DNA from: Deltaproteobacteria bacterium
GTDB taxonomy: Bacteria; Myxococcota_A; JAADFL01
DNA: 6,536 nt
Direction: 5' to 3'
Assembly: GCA_013152945.1 (NCBI GenBank)
Contig: JAADFL010000137.1
Coordinates: 1-6,536, forward strand
In this document: positions 1-6,536 of the stretch, one piece after another
Position numbering within the stretch: the first letter of the stretch is position 1
How the letters are laid out: the number at the start of each line of letters is the position of its first letter
The notes under the pieces: model-generated
Databases searched by the model: none
The model's input: the letters and a program-made list of their open reading frames with translations, nothing else
Told to the model about the DNA's origin: nothing
Made by a program: the position numbers and the translations under genes

Positions 1-1
1 C

Positions 2-151
2 TACGTGGGTGTTGCGCCCGAGAAAGAGGACGATGACTTCGACTTTGAAGAAGTACTGCGGGAAATCCATGTTGAGTTGGAGGACTTGAATGCTGAGGCG
101 GTGAAGCTGGCAGCGATTATCAAAAAGAATTTCGAGGAATTGGGAATATGA
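2..151 (+). CDS. hsdM: HsdM, type I restriction-modification DNA methyltransferase subunit, C-terminal end (5' partial)
   Basis: Frame 2 is open from the window edge to TGA at 149-151 and encodes 49 residues. It begins [17 protein letters not shown], continues with [20 protein letters not shown], and ends KKNFEELGI. This acidic patch followed by an amphipathic helix and a final (F)EELGI is the usual tail of HsdM proteins, which use S-adenosylmethionine to methylate adenine in the target chosen by HsdS (family knowledge). The catalytic NPPF domain lies upstream, outside the window. The stop overlaps the next start as ATGA (148-151), showing operon organisation and translational coupling. The assignment rests on the tail alone but is supported by the adjacent hsdS. 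Confidence 0.88.
   Translation, partial: YVGVAPEKEDDDFDFEEVLREIHVELEDLNAEAVKLAAIIKKNFEELGI
134..139 (+). promoter_or_regulatory. Ribosome binding site for the ATPase-HsdS frame
   Basis: GAGGAA lies inside the hsdM 3' end, 8 nt before the ATG at 148. With the ATGA overlap it supports 148 as the start. The N-terminal AlbA_2 motif begins soon after, which leaves no room for a later start. Confidence 0.6.
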
Positions 152-2739
152 CCGTTGCCAAGCTGCTCAAGCAAGATGAGGGCAAGATACTGGAATTTAA
201 GCGGGATCTGTCATCTCCACGGAAGCTGCTGAAGACCCTGGTCGCTTTTGCCAATACGGCAGGCGGCAAAGTAATTATAGGCGTGAATGACAGGACAAGA
301 AAACCGATCGGAATCGCCAACCCTCTGGATGAGGAAGAGCGGTTGTGCAACCTGATAGCCGATTCCATTACACCCCGTCTGGTGCCGAATGTCGAATTGA
401 CAACTATTGAAGGAAAAACCTTGTTAATAGTTGAAGTTTTTCTGAGCGGATACCGGCCACACTGGCTGAAGGCTGAAGGCCCGGAAAGCGGCGTCTATGT
501 CCGCCTGGGATCCACCAATCGTCATGCGGATCGGGAATTAATCGCCGAGCTGCGCCGTTCCGTGGAAGGGATTTCGTTCGACGAAATGCCGATGCCGGAA
601 CTCTCCATTAATGATCTTGATCTTGACGTAATTCATCGTGTATTTGCTGGTATCCGGGAGATCAACGAACAGGCGCTGCTAACCCTCAAATTGCTTGTGC
701 GCGATCAGGGAAAGGTTGTCCCATCCAAGGGCGGCATGTTGCTGTTAGGGCGCAACCGTACCTTCCATTTTCCAGATTGCTGGGTCCAGTGCGGGCGTTT
801 CATCGGCCGGGACAAGGCCAGGATTTTCGACCATATCGATTTGGAAGAGCCACTTCCGCAATTGGTGGACAGCATCATGCTATTCCTGAAGAAGCACGCC
901 ATGCGTGGCGCGGATTTTTCCGATATCAGACGCCGGGATGTCTGGAGTATCCCGCTGGAACCCCTGCGCGAGGCGGTGATTAATGCCCTGGTGCATGCCG
1001 ACTATTCCCAGCGGGGCGGCCCTATCCGTGTTGCTTTTTTTGACGACCGCATCGAAATCGAGAATCCCGGCATCCTGCCGCCGGGAATGACGGTGGAGGA
1101 TATGAAGCAGGGCGTCTCCAAAATACGCAATCCGGTGATCGCCCGTGTATTCCGGGAGTTGAAGCTGATTGAGCAATGGGGCAGCGGGGTGCCGCGTATC
1201 TTTCGTGAAACAGCGGAACAAGGATTTCCTGAGCCATCCATCATTGAATTGGGACTGCGGTTGCGTTTTGTCGTGCCTTTGCCTTTGGCAGAACCGCTAG
1301 TTGTTGCATCGGATAAAGCAGGAGAACAGGCACGGCCAGACTCAAGGGCCCAGTCAGAGGCCCAGTTAGGGGCCCAGTCGGCAGCCATCCTGAAAGTGCT
1401 CTCCGATACCCCCCTCTCCGCATCGGAAATAGCGGCTGTTCTTGGATTGGAAACCAAAACCGGGGCGTTCAAGCGGACCATAAAGGAACTGCTGGAACAA
1501 GGGGCTGATCGAATATACAATTCCGGAAAAGCCCAACAGCCGGTTGCAGAAGTACAGACTGATTTTGAAAGAGTTGGGGATATGAGTGCTTTTATGAACG
1601 GCCCAACCAAAGAGTTCGCGATTGGTATCTATGATGGGCCTCATGCAACCCCACCTGAGGCAGCAAACGGGCCAGTGTTTCTGGGGATAAAGAACGTAAC
1701 TGAAGATGGACGACTTGATTTCTCCACAATCAAGCATGTTTCTGAACAGGACTTCCCTAAGTGGACCAAACGCGTAGTTCCGCAGGAAAATGACATTGTA
1801 TTTTCCTATGAGGCAACGCTACATCGCTATGCAATGATACCGGAAGGCTTTCGAGGATGTCTTGGGCGGCGGATGGCATTGATTAGACCAGATCAAACCA
1901 AGGTGTACCCCCGTTTTTTGCATTATTACTTCCTTACTCCTTCCTGGAGGGCGAAAGTCAACGCGATAGTTATCAACGGCGCGACTGTAGATCGAGTTCC
2001 TCTGACCAAATTCCCAGATATTGAAGTAACTCTTCCTCCATTACCTCAACAAAAACAGATTGCCAGGGTTTTGGCTGCCTACGACGACCTGATCGAAAAC
2101 AACCGGCGGCGGATTCAGTTGCTGGAACAGGCCGCGCGGCTGCTCTACAAGGAATGGTTCGTCCACCTCCGCTTCCCCGGCCATGAACACGTCAAAATAA
2201 AAGACGGCGTGCCCGAGGGATGGGAGATAAAACAGGTTAAGGATGTCTTAGGCAAAGTGAAACGTCCTCGCAAAATCAAGAAGGCTGATTTTCTTGAAAA
2301 TGGACCTATTCCTTGCATAGATCAGTCACGAGATTTCATTGGTGGTTATACCGATGATCCGGACGCTGTTGTAGATGTGGACAAACCGGTAATTGTATTC
2401 GGAGATCATACACGTATTCTCAAGTTCGTTAATTTTCCGTTTGCATGTGGAGCAGACGGCACACAGTTAATTGTCTCTAATGATAAGTTGATGCCCCAGG
2501 AGTACCTTTACTTTGCGTTGGACGCTATTGATCTTTCAAACTATTTTTATGCACGACATTTCAAATTCCTTAAAGACCAATCCATTATTAGACCGCCAAG
2601 CTTAATGATGTCACAATTTGCTAAAAACGTGCGGCCAATGATGAAACAGATTTTTATATTAAGAGAACAGAACTATCATCTTGCCAAAGCCCGCGAGCTG
2701 CTTCTGCCGCGCCTGATGAATGGGGAGATTCCGATGTGA
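148..2739 (+). CDS. Fused AlbA_2/HATPase_c_4 ATP-binding protein and type I specificity subunit HsdS (frameshift fusion)
   Basis: As read, one 863-aa protein. Residues 1-130 are an AlbA_2 (Schlafen-type) domain with E16-F-K18, FANTAGG at 34-40 and IIGV at 43-46. Residues about 250-385 are a HATPase_c_4 (RecG-like) module with [12 protein letters not shown] at 275-286, IENPG at 304-308 and QWGSG at 343-347. A tandem AQxx linker (about 400-411) leads to a winged-helix segment (about 411-452, [19 protein letters not shown]). HsdS follows from M479. Such ATP-binding proteins are normally about 480 aa and separately encoded between hsdM and hsdS. Here the winged helix is interrupted after residue 452 by residues read out of its ancestral frame. 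The likely cause is an extra G at 1501-1504, either a real mutation or a sequencing error. The role of the ATP-binding partner in type I operons is not established. HsdS function may survive from the internal start. Confidence 0.75.
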   Translation: MTVAKLLKQDEGKILEFKRDLSSPRKLLKTLVAFANTAGGKVIIGVNDRTRKPIGIANPLDEEERLCNLIADSITPRLVPNVELTTIEGKTLLIVEVFLSGYRPHWLKAEGPESGVYVRLGSTNRHADRELIAELRRSVEGISFDEMPMPELSINDLDLDVIHRVFAGIREINEQALLTLKLLVRDQGKVVPSKGGMLLLGRNRTFHFPDCWVQCGRFIGRDKARIFDHIDLEEPLPQLVDSIMLFLKKHAMRGADFSDIRRRDVWSIPLEPLREAVINALVHADYSQRGGPIRVAFFDDRIEIENPGILPPGMTVEDMKQGVSKIRNPVIARVFRELKLIEQWGSGVPRIFRETAEQGFPEPSIIELGLRLRFVVPLPLAEPLVVASDKAGEQARPDSRAQSEAQLGAQSAAILKVLSDTPLSASEIAAVLGLETKTGAFKRTIKELLEQGADRIYNSGKAQQPVAEVQTDFERVGDMSAFMNGPTKEFAIGIYDGPHATPPEAANGPVFLGIKNVTEDGRLDFSTIKHVSEQDFPKWTKRVVPQENDIVFSYEATLHRYAMIPEGFRGCLGRRMALIRPDQTKVYPRFLHYYFLTPSWRAKVNAIVINGATVDRVPLTKFPDIEVTLPPLPQQKQIARVLAAYDDLIENNRRRIQLLEQAARLLYKEWFVHLRFPGHEHVKIKDGVPEGWEIKQVKDVLGKVKRPRKIKKADFLENGPIPCIDQSRDFIGGYTDDPDAVVDVDKPVIVFGDHTRILKFVNFPFACGADGTQLIVSNDKLMPQEYLYFALDAIDLSNYFYARHFKFLKDQSIIRPPSLMMSQFAKNVRPMMKQIFILREQNYHLAKARELLLPRLMNGEIPM
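1347..1382 (+). repeat. Three 12-bp tandem units encoding an AQxx tetrapeptide linker
   Basis: GGCCCAGT occurs at 1347, 1359 and 1371, an exact 12-bp period, giving [12 protein letters not shown] in the protein. It joins the HATPase_c_4 module to the winged helix. Similar AQVE/TGQV-type tetrapeptide arrays occur at this place in related proteins (family recollection). Copy number could change by slippage without breaking the frame. Confidence 0.8.
1501..1504 (+). other. G4 run, site of inferred +1 insertion fusing two genes
   Basis: Sequence is CAA-GGGG-CTG-ATC. With three Gs the reading is Q-G-L-I-E-Y-T-I-P, the conserved family sequence. With four Gs it is Q-G-A-D-R-I-Y and the frame runs on into hsdS. 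Confidence 0.8.
1582..2739 (+). CDS. hsdS: HsdS, type I restriction-modification specificity subunit (probable original start inside the fused frame)
   Basis: From M479 of the fused frame this gives 385 aa, a normal HsdS length. TRD1 (fused residues about 479-628) carries [11 protein letters not shown] and [10 protein letters not shown], typical of a first target-recognition domain. The central conserved region (629-690) has [20 protein letters not shown], then a spacer helix rich in N, R, L and E, ending [14 protein letters not shown]2 starts at GVPEGW (687-692). The distal conserved helix (about 830-863) ends [19 protein letters not shown]. HsdS recognises a bipartite DNA target and positions HsdM and HsdR. 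The ATG overlaps the ancestral stop of the ATPase gene as ATGA. A GAAAGAG at 1567-1573, 8 nt upstream, is a modest ribosome site. Both TRDs look more AT-rich than the conserved segments. Separate translation is inferred. Confidence 0.85.
   Translation: MSAFMNGPTKEFAIGIYDGPHATPPEAANGPVFLGIKNVTEDGRLDFSTIKHVSEQDFPKWTKRVVPQENDIVFSYEATLHRYAMIPEGFRGCLGRRMALIRPDQTKVYPRFLHYYFLTPSWRAKVNAIVINGATVDRVPLTKFPDIEVTLPPLPQQKQIARVLAAYDDLIENNRRRIQLLEQAARLLYKEWFVHLRFPGHEHVKIKDGVPEGWEIKQVKDVLGKVKRPRKIKKADFLENGPIPCIDQSRDFIGGYTDDPDAVVDVDKPVIVFGDHTRILKFVNFPFACGADGTQLIVSNDKLMPQEYLYFALDAIDLSNYFYARHFKFLKDQSIIRPPSLMMSQFAKNVRPMMKQIFILREQNYHLAKARELLLPRLMNGEIPM
2722..2727 (+). promoter_or_regulatory. Ribosome binding site setting the GTG start of Sir2-APAZ
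   Basis: GGGGAG lies 8 nt upstream of the GTG at 2736, inside the last codons of hsdS. It supports the GTG start and a GTGA stop/start overlap (2736-2739). The next in-frame Met (residue 25) falls four residues before the NAD-binding GAG motif and is too late. Confidence 0.7.
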
Positions 2740-4505
2740 ATGAACAAATTCACCAAATATCTGAAAACGAATTTTTACAGCATTATCTCCAGAATGCATC
2801 ACATCTAATGTGGTTCCTGGGTGCTGGTGCTTCGCGTTCTGCTGGCCTGCCGACTGCCACCGATATTATCTGGGATCTGAAACGTCGCTATTACTGCCTG
2901 CACGAAAATCAGGACCTGCGATCTCATGATATTAACAACAACGCCATAAAACAAAAAATACAGGCGTACATGGATAGTAAGGGATACCCAGCCTTATGGA
3001 GTCCGGAAGAGTACTCACTTTATTTTGATCTGACCTTTGGCGATGACCTAGCTGCGCAACAAAAGTATATCAATGAGGCTCTCGCAAGTGATAAAGTCTC
3101 CCTCAATATTGGTCACCGTACTCTATCCGCATTGCTAGAAATAGGGCAGGCAAGAATAATCTTTACCACGAATTTCGATGACGTAGTTGAAACTGCCTAT
3201 GCGGAGATCACCGGAAAGAATTTATCCGCCTACCACCTGGAGGGGTCATACGCTGCTCTGGAAGCGTTGAATGCAGAACGTTTCCCTCTCTACTGCAAAA
3301 TTCATGGCGATTTCCGGTATCAAAAGATCAAGAATCTTGCAGAAGACCTGCGCGACAACGACTGCGAAATACAAAAATGCTTTCTTGCGGCCTCCACAAG
3401 ATACGGGCTTGTCGTGTCTGGGTATAGCGGACGTGATGAAAACGTCATGTCCATGTTTCGGGAAGCTATCGACCAGAGCAACGCATTCCCGCATGGTCTG
3501 TTCTGGACAGTTACGAAACTTTCCGGGACGGCAGAGAATGTGCGGGAGCTTATCGAGCACGCACGAAATAAAGGTGTGCGAGCTCATCTCGTTGAAACTG
3601 GAACCTTCGACGAAATGCTCTCCAAAATATGGCGACAAATGAATGAAAAACCTCAATCCATAGATGCCAAGGTGAGAACAGCCCAAGTTGGGAGCGTCTC
3701 TATTCCACTTCCTGCGCCCGGTAAGCAGTTTCCGATTCTGCGTACAAATGCTTTGCCTGTGATCACGCCACCTGCCCGGTGTGGCTCCGTCGATTTGGCC
3801 GATGTCAAGACGTTTTCTGATCTGAAGAAAAAGATCAAAGAGAAATCGCCAAACGCAATTCTGACTTACACAGACAAGGTTCTTTTCTGGGGAGATGAGA
3901 ATGAGATTATCAAGTTATCTGGATCCAAAAACAATTTTATCCAATCCCATGAATTTGACGATGCAGCGCAAGAAGTTGCCGCTTCCACTTTCGTGAAGTC
4001 CTTTTTTGATGAGACACTTTCAACAGCCCTTTGCTGGGGCAAGCCGCTTTTTCTCCGTCGCAAGAATAGGACTTTCTATGCTGTCGTGCGGGAGGATGCT
4101 GCTAGAGATGACACGTTCACGGGTTTACGGAATGTGCTGGGTTTCAACAACAATGTCACCATCACTGGTAACGTGCCTGGACTGCAAAATGTGACTTGGG
4201 CAGAAGCTGTGTCGATTCGGCTTGAAGAGCGTGGCGGCAGGCTTTGGTTAATGCTCAGGCCGGATATCTGGATCAAACCGCTCGCCAAGCGGCAGGAAGC
4301 GCGTGATTTTATGCGGCAGAGGGGTAAAAACCGGTATAACAACAAGTCCTATAATTTGCTGAATGAATGGATCGGGATTCTTCTCGGTTCCGTCGGAACG
4401 GGTGACACTATAAAGGTATCATGTTTTCCCAAATCGGATTTCAGCGCAGATTTCGAGATTGGAACGCGAACAGCCTACAGTGGCGGAGGTGGCTATGGCC
4501 GCTAA
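2736..4505 (+). CDS. Sir2-APAZ protein, NADase effector subunit of a SPARSA short-Argonaute system
   Basis: 589 aa with a GTG start. The N-terminal SIR2 domain (about 1-310) shows the nucleotide loop [13 protein letters not shown] (27-39), TTNFDD (144-149, with the conserved Asn146), KIHGD (188-192, with His190) and GYSGRDENV (229-237). The C-terminal half (about 320-589) is APAZ-like: it opens with [11 protein letters not shown] (332-342) and has a W-x-EA...LE region from W488, then [10 protein letters not shown] and a conserved RYNN. Length and order match Sir2-APAZ partners of short pAgos. In that family the APAZ domain binds pAgo and, once guide-target duplex forms, Sir2 hydrolyses NAD+ and the infected cell stops growing. 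All expected motifs are present and the frame is intact. It overlaps hsdS by 4 nt and pAgo by 11 nt. The Gly-rich tail (SGGGGYG) is encoded by the pAgo ribosome site. Confidence 0.93.
   Translation: MNEQIHQISENEFLQHYLQNASHLMWFLGAGASRSAGLPTATDIIWDLKRRYYCLHENQDLRSHDINNNAIKQKIQAYMDSKGYPALWSPEEYSLYFDLTFGDDLAAQQKYINEALASDKVSLNIGHRTLSALLEIGQARIIFTTNFDDVVETAYAEITGKNLSAYHLEGSYAALEALNAERFPLYCKIHGDFRYQKIKNLAEDLRDNDCEIQKCFLAASTRYGLVVSGYSGRDENVMSMFREAIDQSNAFPHGLFWTVTKLSGTAENVRELIEHARNKGVRAHLVETGTFDEMLSKIWRQMNEKPQSIDAKVRTAQVGSVSIPLPAPGKQFPILRTNALPVITPPARCGSVDLADVKTFSDLKKKIKEKSPNAILTYTDKVLFWGDENEIIKLSGSKNNFIQSHEFDDAAQEVAASTFVKSFFDETLSTALCWGKPLFLRRKNRTFYAVVREDAARDDTFTGLRNVLGFNNNVTITGNVPGLQNVTWAEAVSIRLEERGGRLWLMLRPDIWIKPLAKRQEARDFMRQRGKNRYNNKSYNLLNEWIGILLGSVGTGDTIKVSCFPKSDFSADFEIGTRTAYSGGGGYGR
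4485..4490 (+). promoter_or_regulatory. Ribosome binding site deciding the pAgo start
   Basis: GGAGGT ends 4 nt before the ATG at 4495 and lies in the last codons of Sir2-APAZ. It favours 4495 over the in-frame ATG at 4459, which has no comparable site and lies deeper inside the upstream gene. Confidence 0.75.
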
Positions 4506-5916
4506 TCCATCGCTCCTTCCAGTGCATTCCATTCTGCCCGAACCTCGTCTTCTCTTTAAGGGAAGCAAAACCGACATACATCCGCTTCGTGGCCTTTCGC
4601 AGCTAGGTCCCTATAGTGCTGAGCTGGGCTATCCCGAACAGGTCAGGCTTGCTTATCTTGCTCCAGAAGGGTGCTTGCAAAAATTAGATGTCATCGTTGC
4701 TGAGCTTCAACATAGTGCTGTACCGAAGGAAGCGCAAAATTACTACGTTAAATATTCTGGATTCCAGAATGTATTCCGCGTTCCCCTCGTTGCACCGGGA
4801 GACGCTCTGAAATGTACCACACCTCTGGAATGCAATGCGCTGGCTGCATCGGGTCATGGAATCGCTCTTGCAGATAAAATAATACACGCGATGTCCGCCT
4901 TGCTTAGGCAACAGCATGCGTTCGATGTATTGCTCGTATATCTGCCACCAGTTTGGAAGAAATGCTTTGAATATGAAGGATTCAATTTGCATGATCGGAT
5001 CAAAGCGAAAGTAGCACCGCTAAATCTACCCATCCAGATCATCAACGATACTGCCTCGCGAAACTGCCGCGCCAATGTAATGTGGGGCATCAGTGTTGCG
5101 CTCTATGCGAAAGCTGGCGGTATTCCATGGAAGCTTGCTGATTGGGACAAGGACGAAGCCTACATCGGCCTGAATTATGCCATGAAGAAACGTGCAGATG
5201 GACATGAATACACGACCTGTTGCAGTCAGGTCTTCGACCCGGACGGCACCGGCTTTGAATTTGTTGCCTACGATACGCAAGAATTTACGACAGACCGAAA
5301 AGGCAATCCCTATCTCAGCTATCAGGAAATGCAGTCTGTTCTATCCAAGAGCCTGCACTTGTACCAGAACGGCCACAACGGACGGATGCCGCGCAAGATA
5401 TTTGTCCATAAGACAACGCATTTCAAGGAAGAGGAAATACAAGGAGCCTTTGATGCTTTTGGCAGGAAGACTGAAATTGAACTCGTGCAGATCATGCGAG
5501 CTACAAACTGGATCGGCCTTAAAGTCGATGGCCCACGTGGTACGAATCAAAAACCGATTCCTGCAAATTACCCGGTGAATCGCGGTCTCTATCAGCCTCT
5601 AACAGGATCAGAATGCCTGCTCTGGACGCAAGGCAGTGTGTCTGGTGTCAATATGCAGCATGCAAATCGGTCGGTATTCAAGGAAGCCGCGCTCAAACCG
5701 CTCCCCGCCCCCCTCATGCTGCGCCGTTTTTCCGGTGACGGGGGATGGCACGATACCTGTTCGAGCATTTTAGCCCTGACAAAAGTAGACTGGAACAACA
5801 ACACGCTTTACAAGACACTTCCGATTACCATCGTCTATTCGCAGGTTTTTGCCAATGTGGTCAAGCAAACACCAAATATTGTAAATGATGTCTATGATTA
5901 CCGATTTTTCATGTAG
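4495..5916 (+). CDS. Short prokaryotic Argonaute (MID-PIWI, catalytically inactive), SPARSA subunit
   Basis: 473 aa from ATG 4495. It has no N or PAZ domain and has the usual short-pAgo length. [12 protein letters not shown] (30-41) is the hallmark N-terminal motif. The MID domain (about 100-215) has HDRIKAKV (166-173), IQII (180-183) and [10 protein letters not shown] (205-214). K170, Q181 and K206 fit the pocket for a guide 5'-phosphate. The PIWI domain starts near IGLNYA (224-229). N227 stands where active Argonautes have the first catalytic Asp, and VHKTTHF (304-310) lacks the second Asp, so slicing is not expected. The C-terminus has [15 protein letters not shown], a typical PIWI ending. 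In the family, an RNA guide directs the protein to invader DNA and activates the APAZ-bound Sir2. It overlaps sir2-APAZ by 11 nt, and both subunits are needed as a heterodimer. The frame could start at 4459, but 4495 is better supported. Confidence 0.93.
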   Translation: MAANPSLLPVHSILPEPRLLFKGSKTDIHPLRGLSQLGPYSAELGYPEQVRLAYLAPEGCLQKLDVIVAELQHSAVPKEAQNYYVKYSGFQNVFRVPLVAPGDALKCTTPLECNALAASGHGIALADKIIHAMSALLRQQHAFDVLLVYLPPVWKKCFEYEGFNLHDRIKAKVAPLNLPIQIINDTASRNCRANVMWGISVALYAKAGGIPWKLADWDKDEAYIGLNYAMKKRADGHEYTTCCSQVFDPDGTGFEFVAYDTQEFTTDRKGNPYLSYQEMQSVLSKSLHLYQNGHNGRMPRKIFVHKTTHFKEEEIQGAFDAFGRKTEIELVQIMRATNWIGLKVDGPRGTNQKPIPANYPVNRGLYQPLTGSECLLWTQGSVSGVNMQHANRSVFKEAALKPLPAPLMLRRFSGDGGWHDTCSSILALTKVDWNNNTLYKTLPITIVYSQVFANVVKQTPNIVNDVYDYRFFM

Positions 5917-5950
5917 CAGCAGAGAAAGAGACTGCCTTACCGAGAATAGT

Positions 5951-5955
5951 AGGAG
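5951..5955 (+). promoter_or_regulatory. Ribosome binding site of the former hsdR
   Basis: AGGAG lies 6 nt before the ATG at 5962, a good spacing. It marks the original hsdR start 45 nt after the pAgo stop. Confidence 0.55.
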
Positions 5956-5961
5956 CGATGC

Positions 5962-6060
5962 ATGAGCGACTGCCTACACCGAAGACTCCCTCGTCCAACA
6001 GACCACGGCCGAGTACCTCGAAAAGGAACTCGGCTGGCGTCGGTCTGTTTCTACAACCAG
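5962..6060 (+). pseudogene. hsdR: Remnant of the HsdR (type I restriction endonuclease) N-terminus, frameshifted and truncated
   Basis: ATG 5962 opens MSDCLH. Frame 2 then gives TEDSLVQQTTAEYLEKELGW (5978-6037), the well-known start of HsdR proteins. At about 6038-6040 the match returns to the first frame as SVCFYNQ (6040-6060). Relative to a normal HsdR start about 2 nt are lost near 5978 and 1 nt near 6038. After 6060 no HsdR similarity is visible, and the nuclease and helicase motor are absent from the window. The frame of ATG 5962 as it stands yields only 45 codons, ending TAA at 6097-6099. Whether a full hsdR lies beyond the DUF4062 gene cannot be seen. Confidence 0.8.
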
Positions 6061-6082
6061 AAATCTGCAAGGCTTTCTCCGC

Positions 6083-6088
6083 AAGGAA
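6083..6088 (+). promoter_or_regulatory. Probable ribosome binding site for the DUF4062 gene
   Basis: AAGGAA lies 10 nt before the ATG at 6099. The TAA of the preceding 45-codon frame overlaps this ATG as TAATG, so reinitiation is also possible. Confidence 0.45.
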
Positions 6089-6098
6089 CACAACAATA

Positions 6099-6536
6099 AT
6101 GGAACAGATATTCGTCAGCAGCGTGCAGAAAGAACTTCAGGCAGACCGCTATGCGATGCGTGATTTCGTACATGGCAATGAGCTGTTACGCCAGTTTTTC
6201 CGGGTTTTCCTATTCGAGGATCTGCCGCCAACCGATCGCCGTGCTGACGAGGTGTATCTGGGTGAGGTGGCGAAAAGCCGGGTTTACATAGGTAATCTTC
6301 GGGAATGAATATGGATGGGAGGATGACAGCGGCCTGTCGCCGACCGAGAAAGAGTTCGATTTCGCCGCCAAACAGCGCAAGAGGCGGTTTATCTTCGTTC
6401 GGGGATACGACGACAAAAACCGCCATCCCAAGATGAAAAAGCTTATCCGAAAGGCCGGTGATGAGGTGGTTCGCCGCCGTTATGCCGATACGGATGAAAT
6501 GCTCCGTCTGCTTTATGGCAGTTTGATCCGGTATCT
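6099..6536 (+). pseudogene. DUF4062 domain protein, interrupted by a +1 frameshift and cut by the window end
   Basis: ATG 6099 opens MEQIFVSSVQKELQADRYAM, then FFRVFLFEDLPPTDRRADEV and EVYLGEVAKSRVYIG, the classic DUF4062 N-terminus. This frame stops at 6306-6308 after 69 residues. The next frame continues the domain at once: IFGNEYGWEDDSGLSPTEKE from 6295, then FIFVRGYDDKNRHPKMKKLI, open to the window end. One extra A at 6294-6295 explains the break, since YIG-IFGNEYG is the expected reading. DUF4062 is a nucleotide-hydrolase-like domain of unknown function. In many homologues it precedes an AlbA_2/HATPase-like region related to the first gene here, but that part would lie downstream. The break may be a true mutation or a sequencing error. 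Confidence 0.85.
6294..6295 (+). other. Site of inferred +1 insertion in the DUF4062 gene
   Basis: GGT-AA-TC-TTC-GGG reads N-L-R-E-stop in the open frame. Dropping one A gives I-F-G-N-E-Y-G, the conserved family sequence. Confidence 0.75.

Larger units (their letters stand above)
148..1585 (+). pseudogene. AlbA_2/HATPase_c_4 gene as it would read without the +1 frameshift
   Basis: The 148 frame runs normally to the G4 run at 1501-1504. Moving to frame 2 there (one G fewer) continues the winged helix as [20 protein letters not shown] and ends ILKELGI with TGA at 1583-1585. The stretch after 'ELLEQG' with '[18 protein letters not shown]' is the conserved C-terminus of this family, whereas the frame actually open there encodes unrelated residues. 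The corrected protein would be 478 aa, the usual length, and its stop would overlap the hsdS ATG as ATGA, like the hsdM junction. The frameshift is seen in the sequence. Whether the cell carries it cannot be judged from here. Confidence 0.82.

Noticed and set aside
1347-1382. CRISPR-like short repeats
   Set aside because: The units are 12 bp, contiguous and in coding phase with no spacers. This is a protein linker repeat.
1501-1510. Programmed ribosomal frameshifting to give both fused and separate products
   Set aside because: The G4 run is short, and no downstream stem-loop or internal ribosome-like stimulator is evident. A simple insertion or error explains it better, though it is not excluded.
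1002-1610. 202-aa reverse-strand frame, and other reverse frames such as 3246-3686
   Set aside because: They lie wholly inside well-recognised + strand genes, have no recognisable domains and look like shadows of the coding strand.
2740-2742. ATG just after the hsdS stop as a start for the Sir2 gene
   Set aside because: It is out of frame with Sir2-APAZ and gives only a short frame; GTG 2736 is in frame and has a proper ribosome site.
4459-4494. In-frame upstream ATG that would add 12 residues to pAgo
   Set aside because: No good ribosome site precedes it, while GGAGGT is well placed for ATG 4495, and similarity to short pAgos begins after 4495.
5917-5961. Terminator or promoter between pAgo and the hsdR remnant
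   Set aside because: No stem-loop with a T-run and no convincing -35/-10 pair is visible in these 45 bases.
5958-6098. 116-aa protein starting at ATG 5958
   Set aside because: The part before 6099 resembles nothing in that frame and is the hsdR remnant read out of phase. Only MEQIF onwards matches DUF4062.

Overview
The window is a bacterial defence-island segment read entirely on the + strand. No taxonomic marker is present. The mid-range GC, dense overlapping genes and family types (type I restriction-modification, Sir2-APAZ with short Argonaute, DUF4062) would fit a proteobacterium, but that is inference. No tRNA, rRNA, CRISPR array, IS element or obvious terminator is visible.

Layout. 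(1) 1-151: the last 49 codons of hsdM, the type I DNA methyltransferase subunit. (2) 148-2739: one 863-aa open frame joining an AlbA_2/HATPase_c_4 (Schlafen/RecG-like 'ATP-binding') protein to a complete type I specificity subunit, HsdS. The fusion appears to come from one extra G in the G4 run at 1501-1504. The next frame still encodes the expected C-terminus of the first protein and stops at 1583-1585, overlapping a natural hsdS ATG at 1582. (3) 2736-4505: a Sir2-APAZ protein. (4) 4495-5916: a short, catalytically inactive prokaryotic Argonaute (MID-PIWI). Items 3 and 4 form a complete, intact SPARSA-type system: guide-directed recognition of invader nucleic acid triggers NAD+ loss. (5) 5962-about 6060: a frameshifted remnant of the hsdR start. 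(6) 6099 to the window end: a DUF4062 protein broken by a +1 frameshift near 6294 and cut by the window edge.

How the parts fit. Genes are joined by short stop/start overlaps (ATGA at 148, ATGA at 1582, GTGA at 2736, 11 nt at 4495), so hsdM, the ATPase, hsdS, Sir2-APAZ and pAgo look like one translationally coupled transcript. The SPARSA pair sits between hsdS and what was once hsdR, so an abortive-infection module is nested in a type I R-M operon. The restriction side shows at least four small indels (1501-1504, about 5978, about 6038, about 6294), while the roughly 3.2 kb SPARSA pair is open throughout. Either the R-M flank is decaying while SPARSA is maintained, or the assembly carries indel errors. 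Reads would decide.
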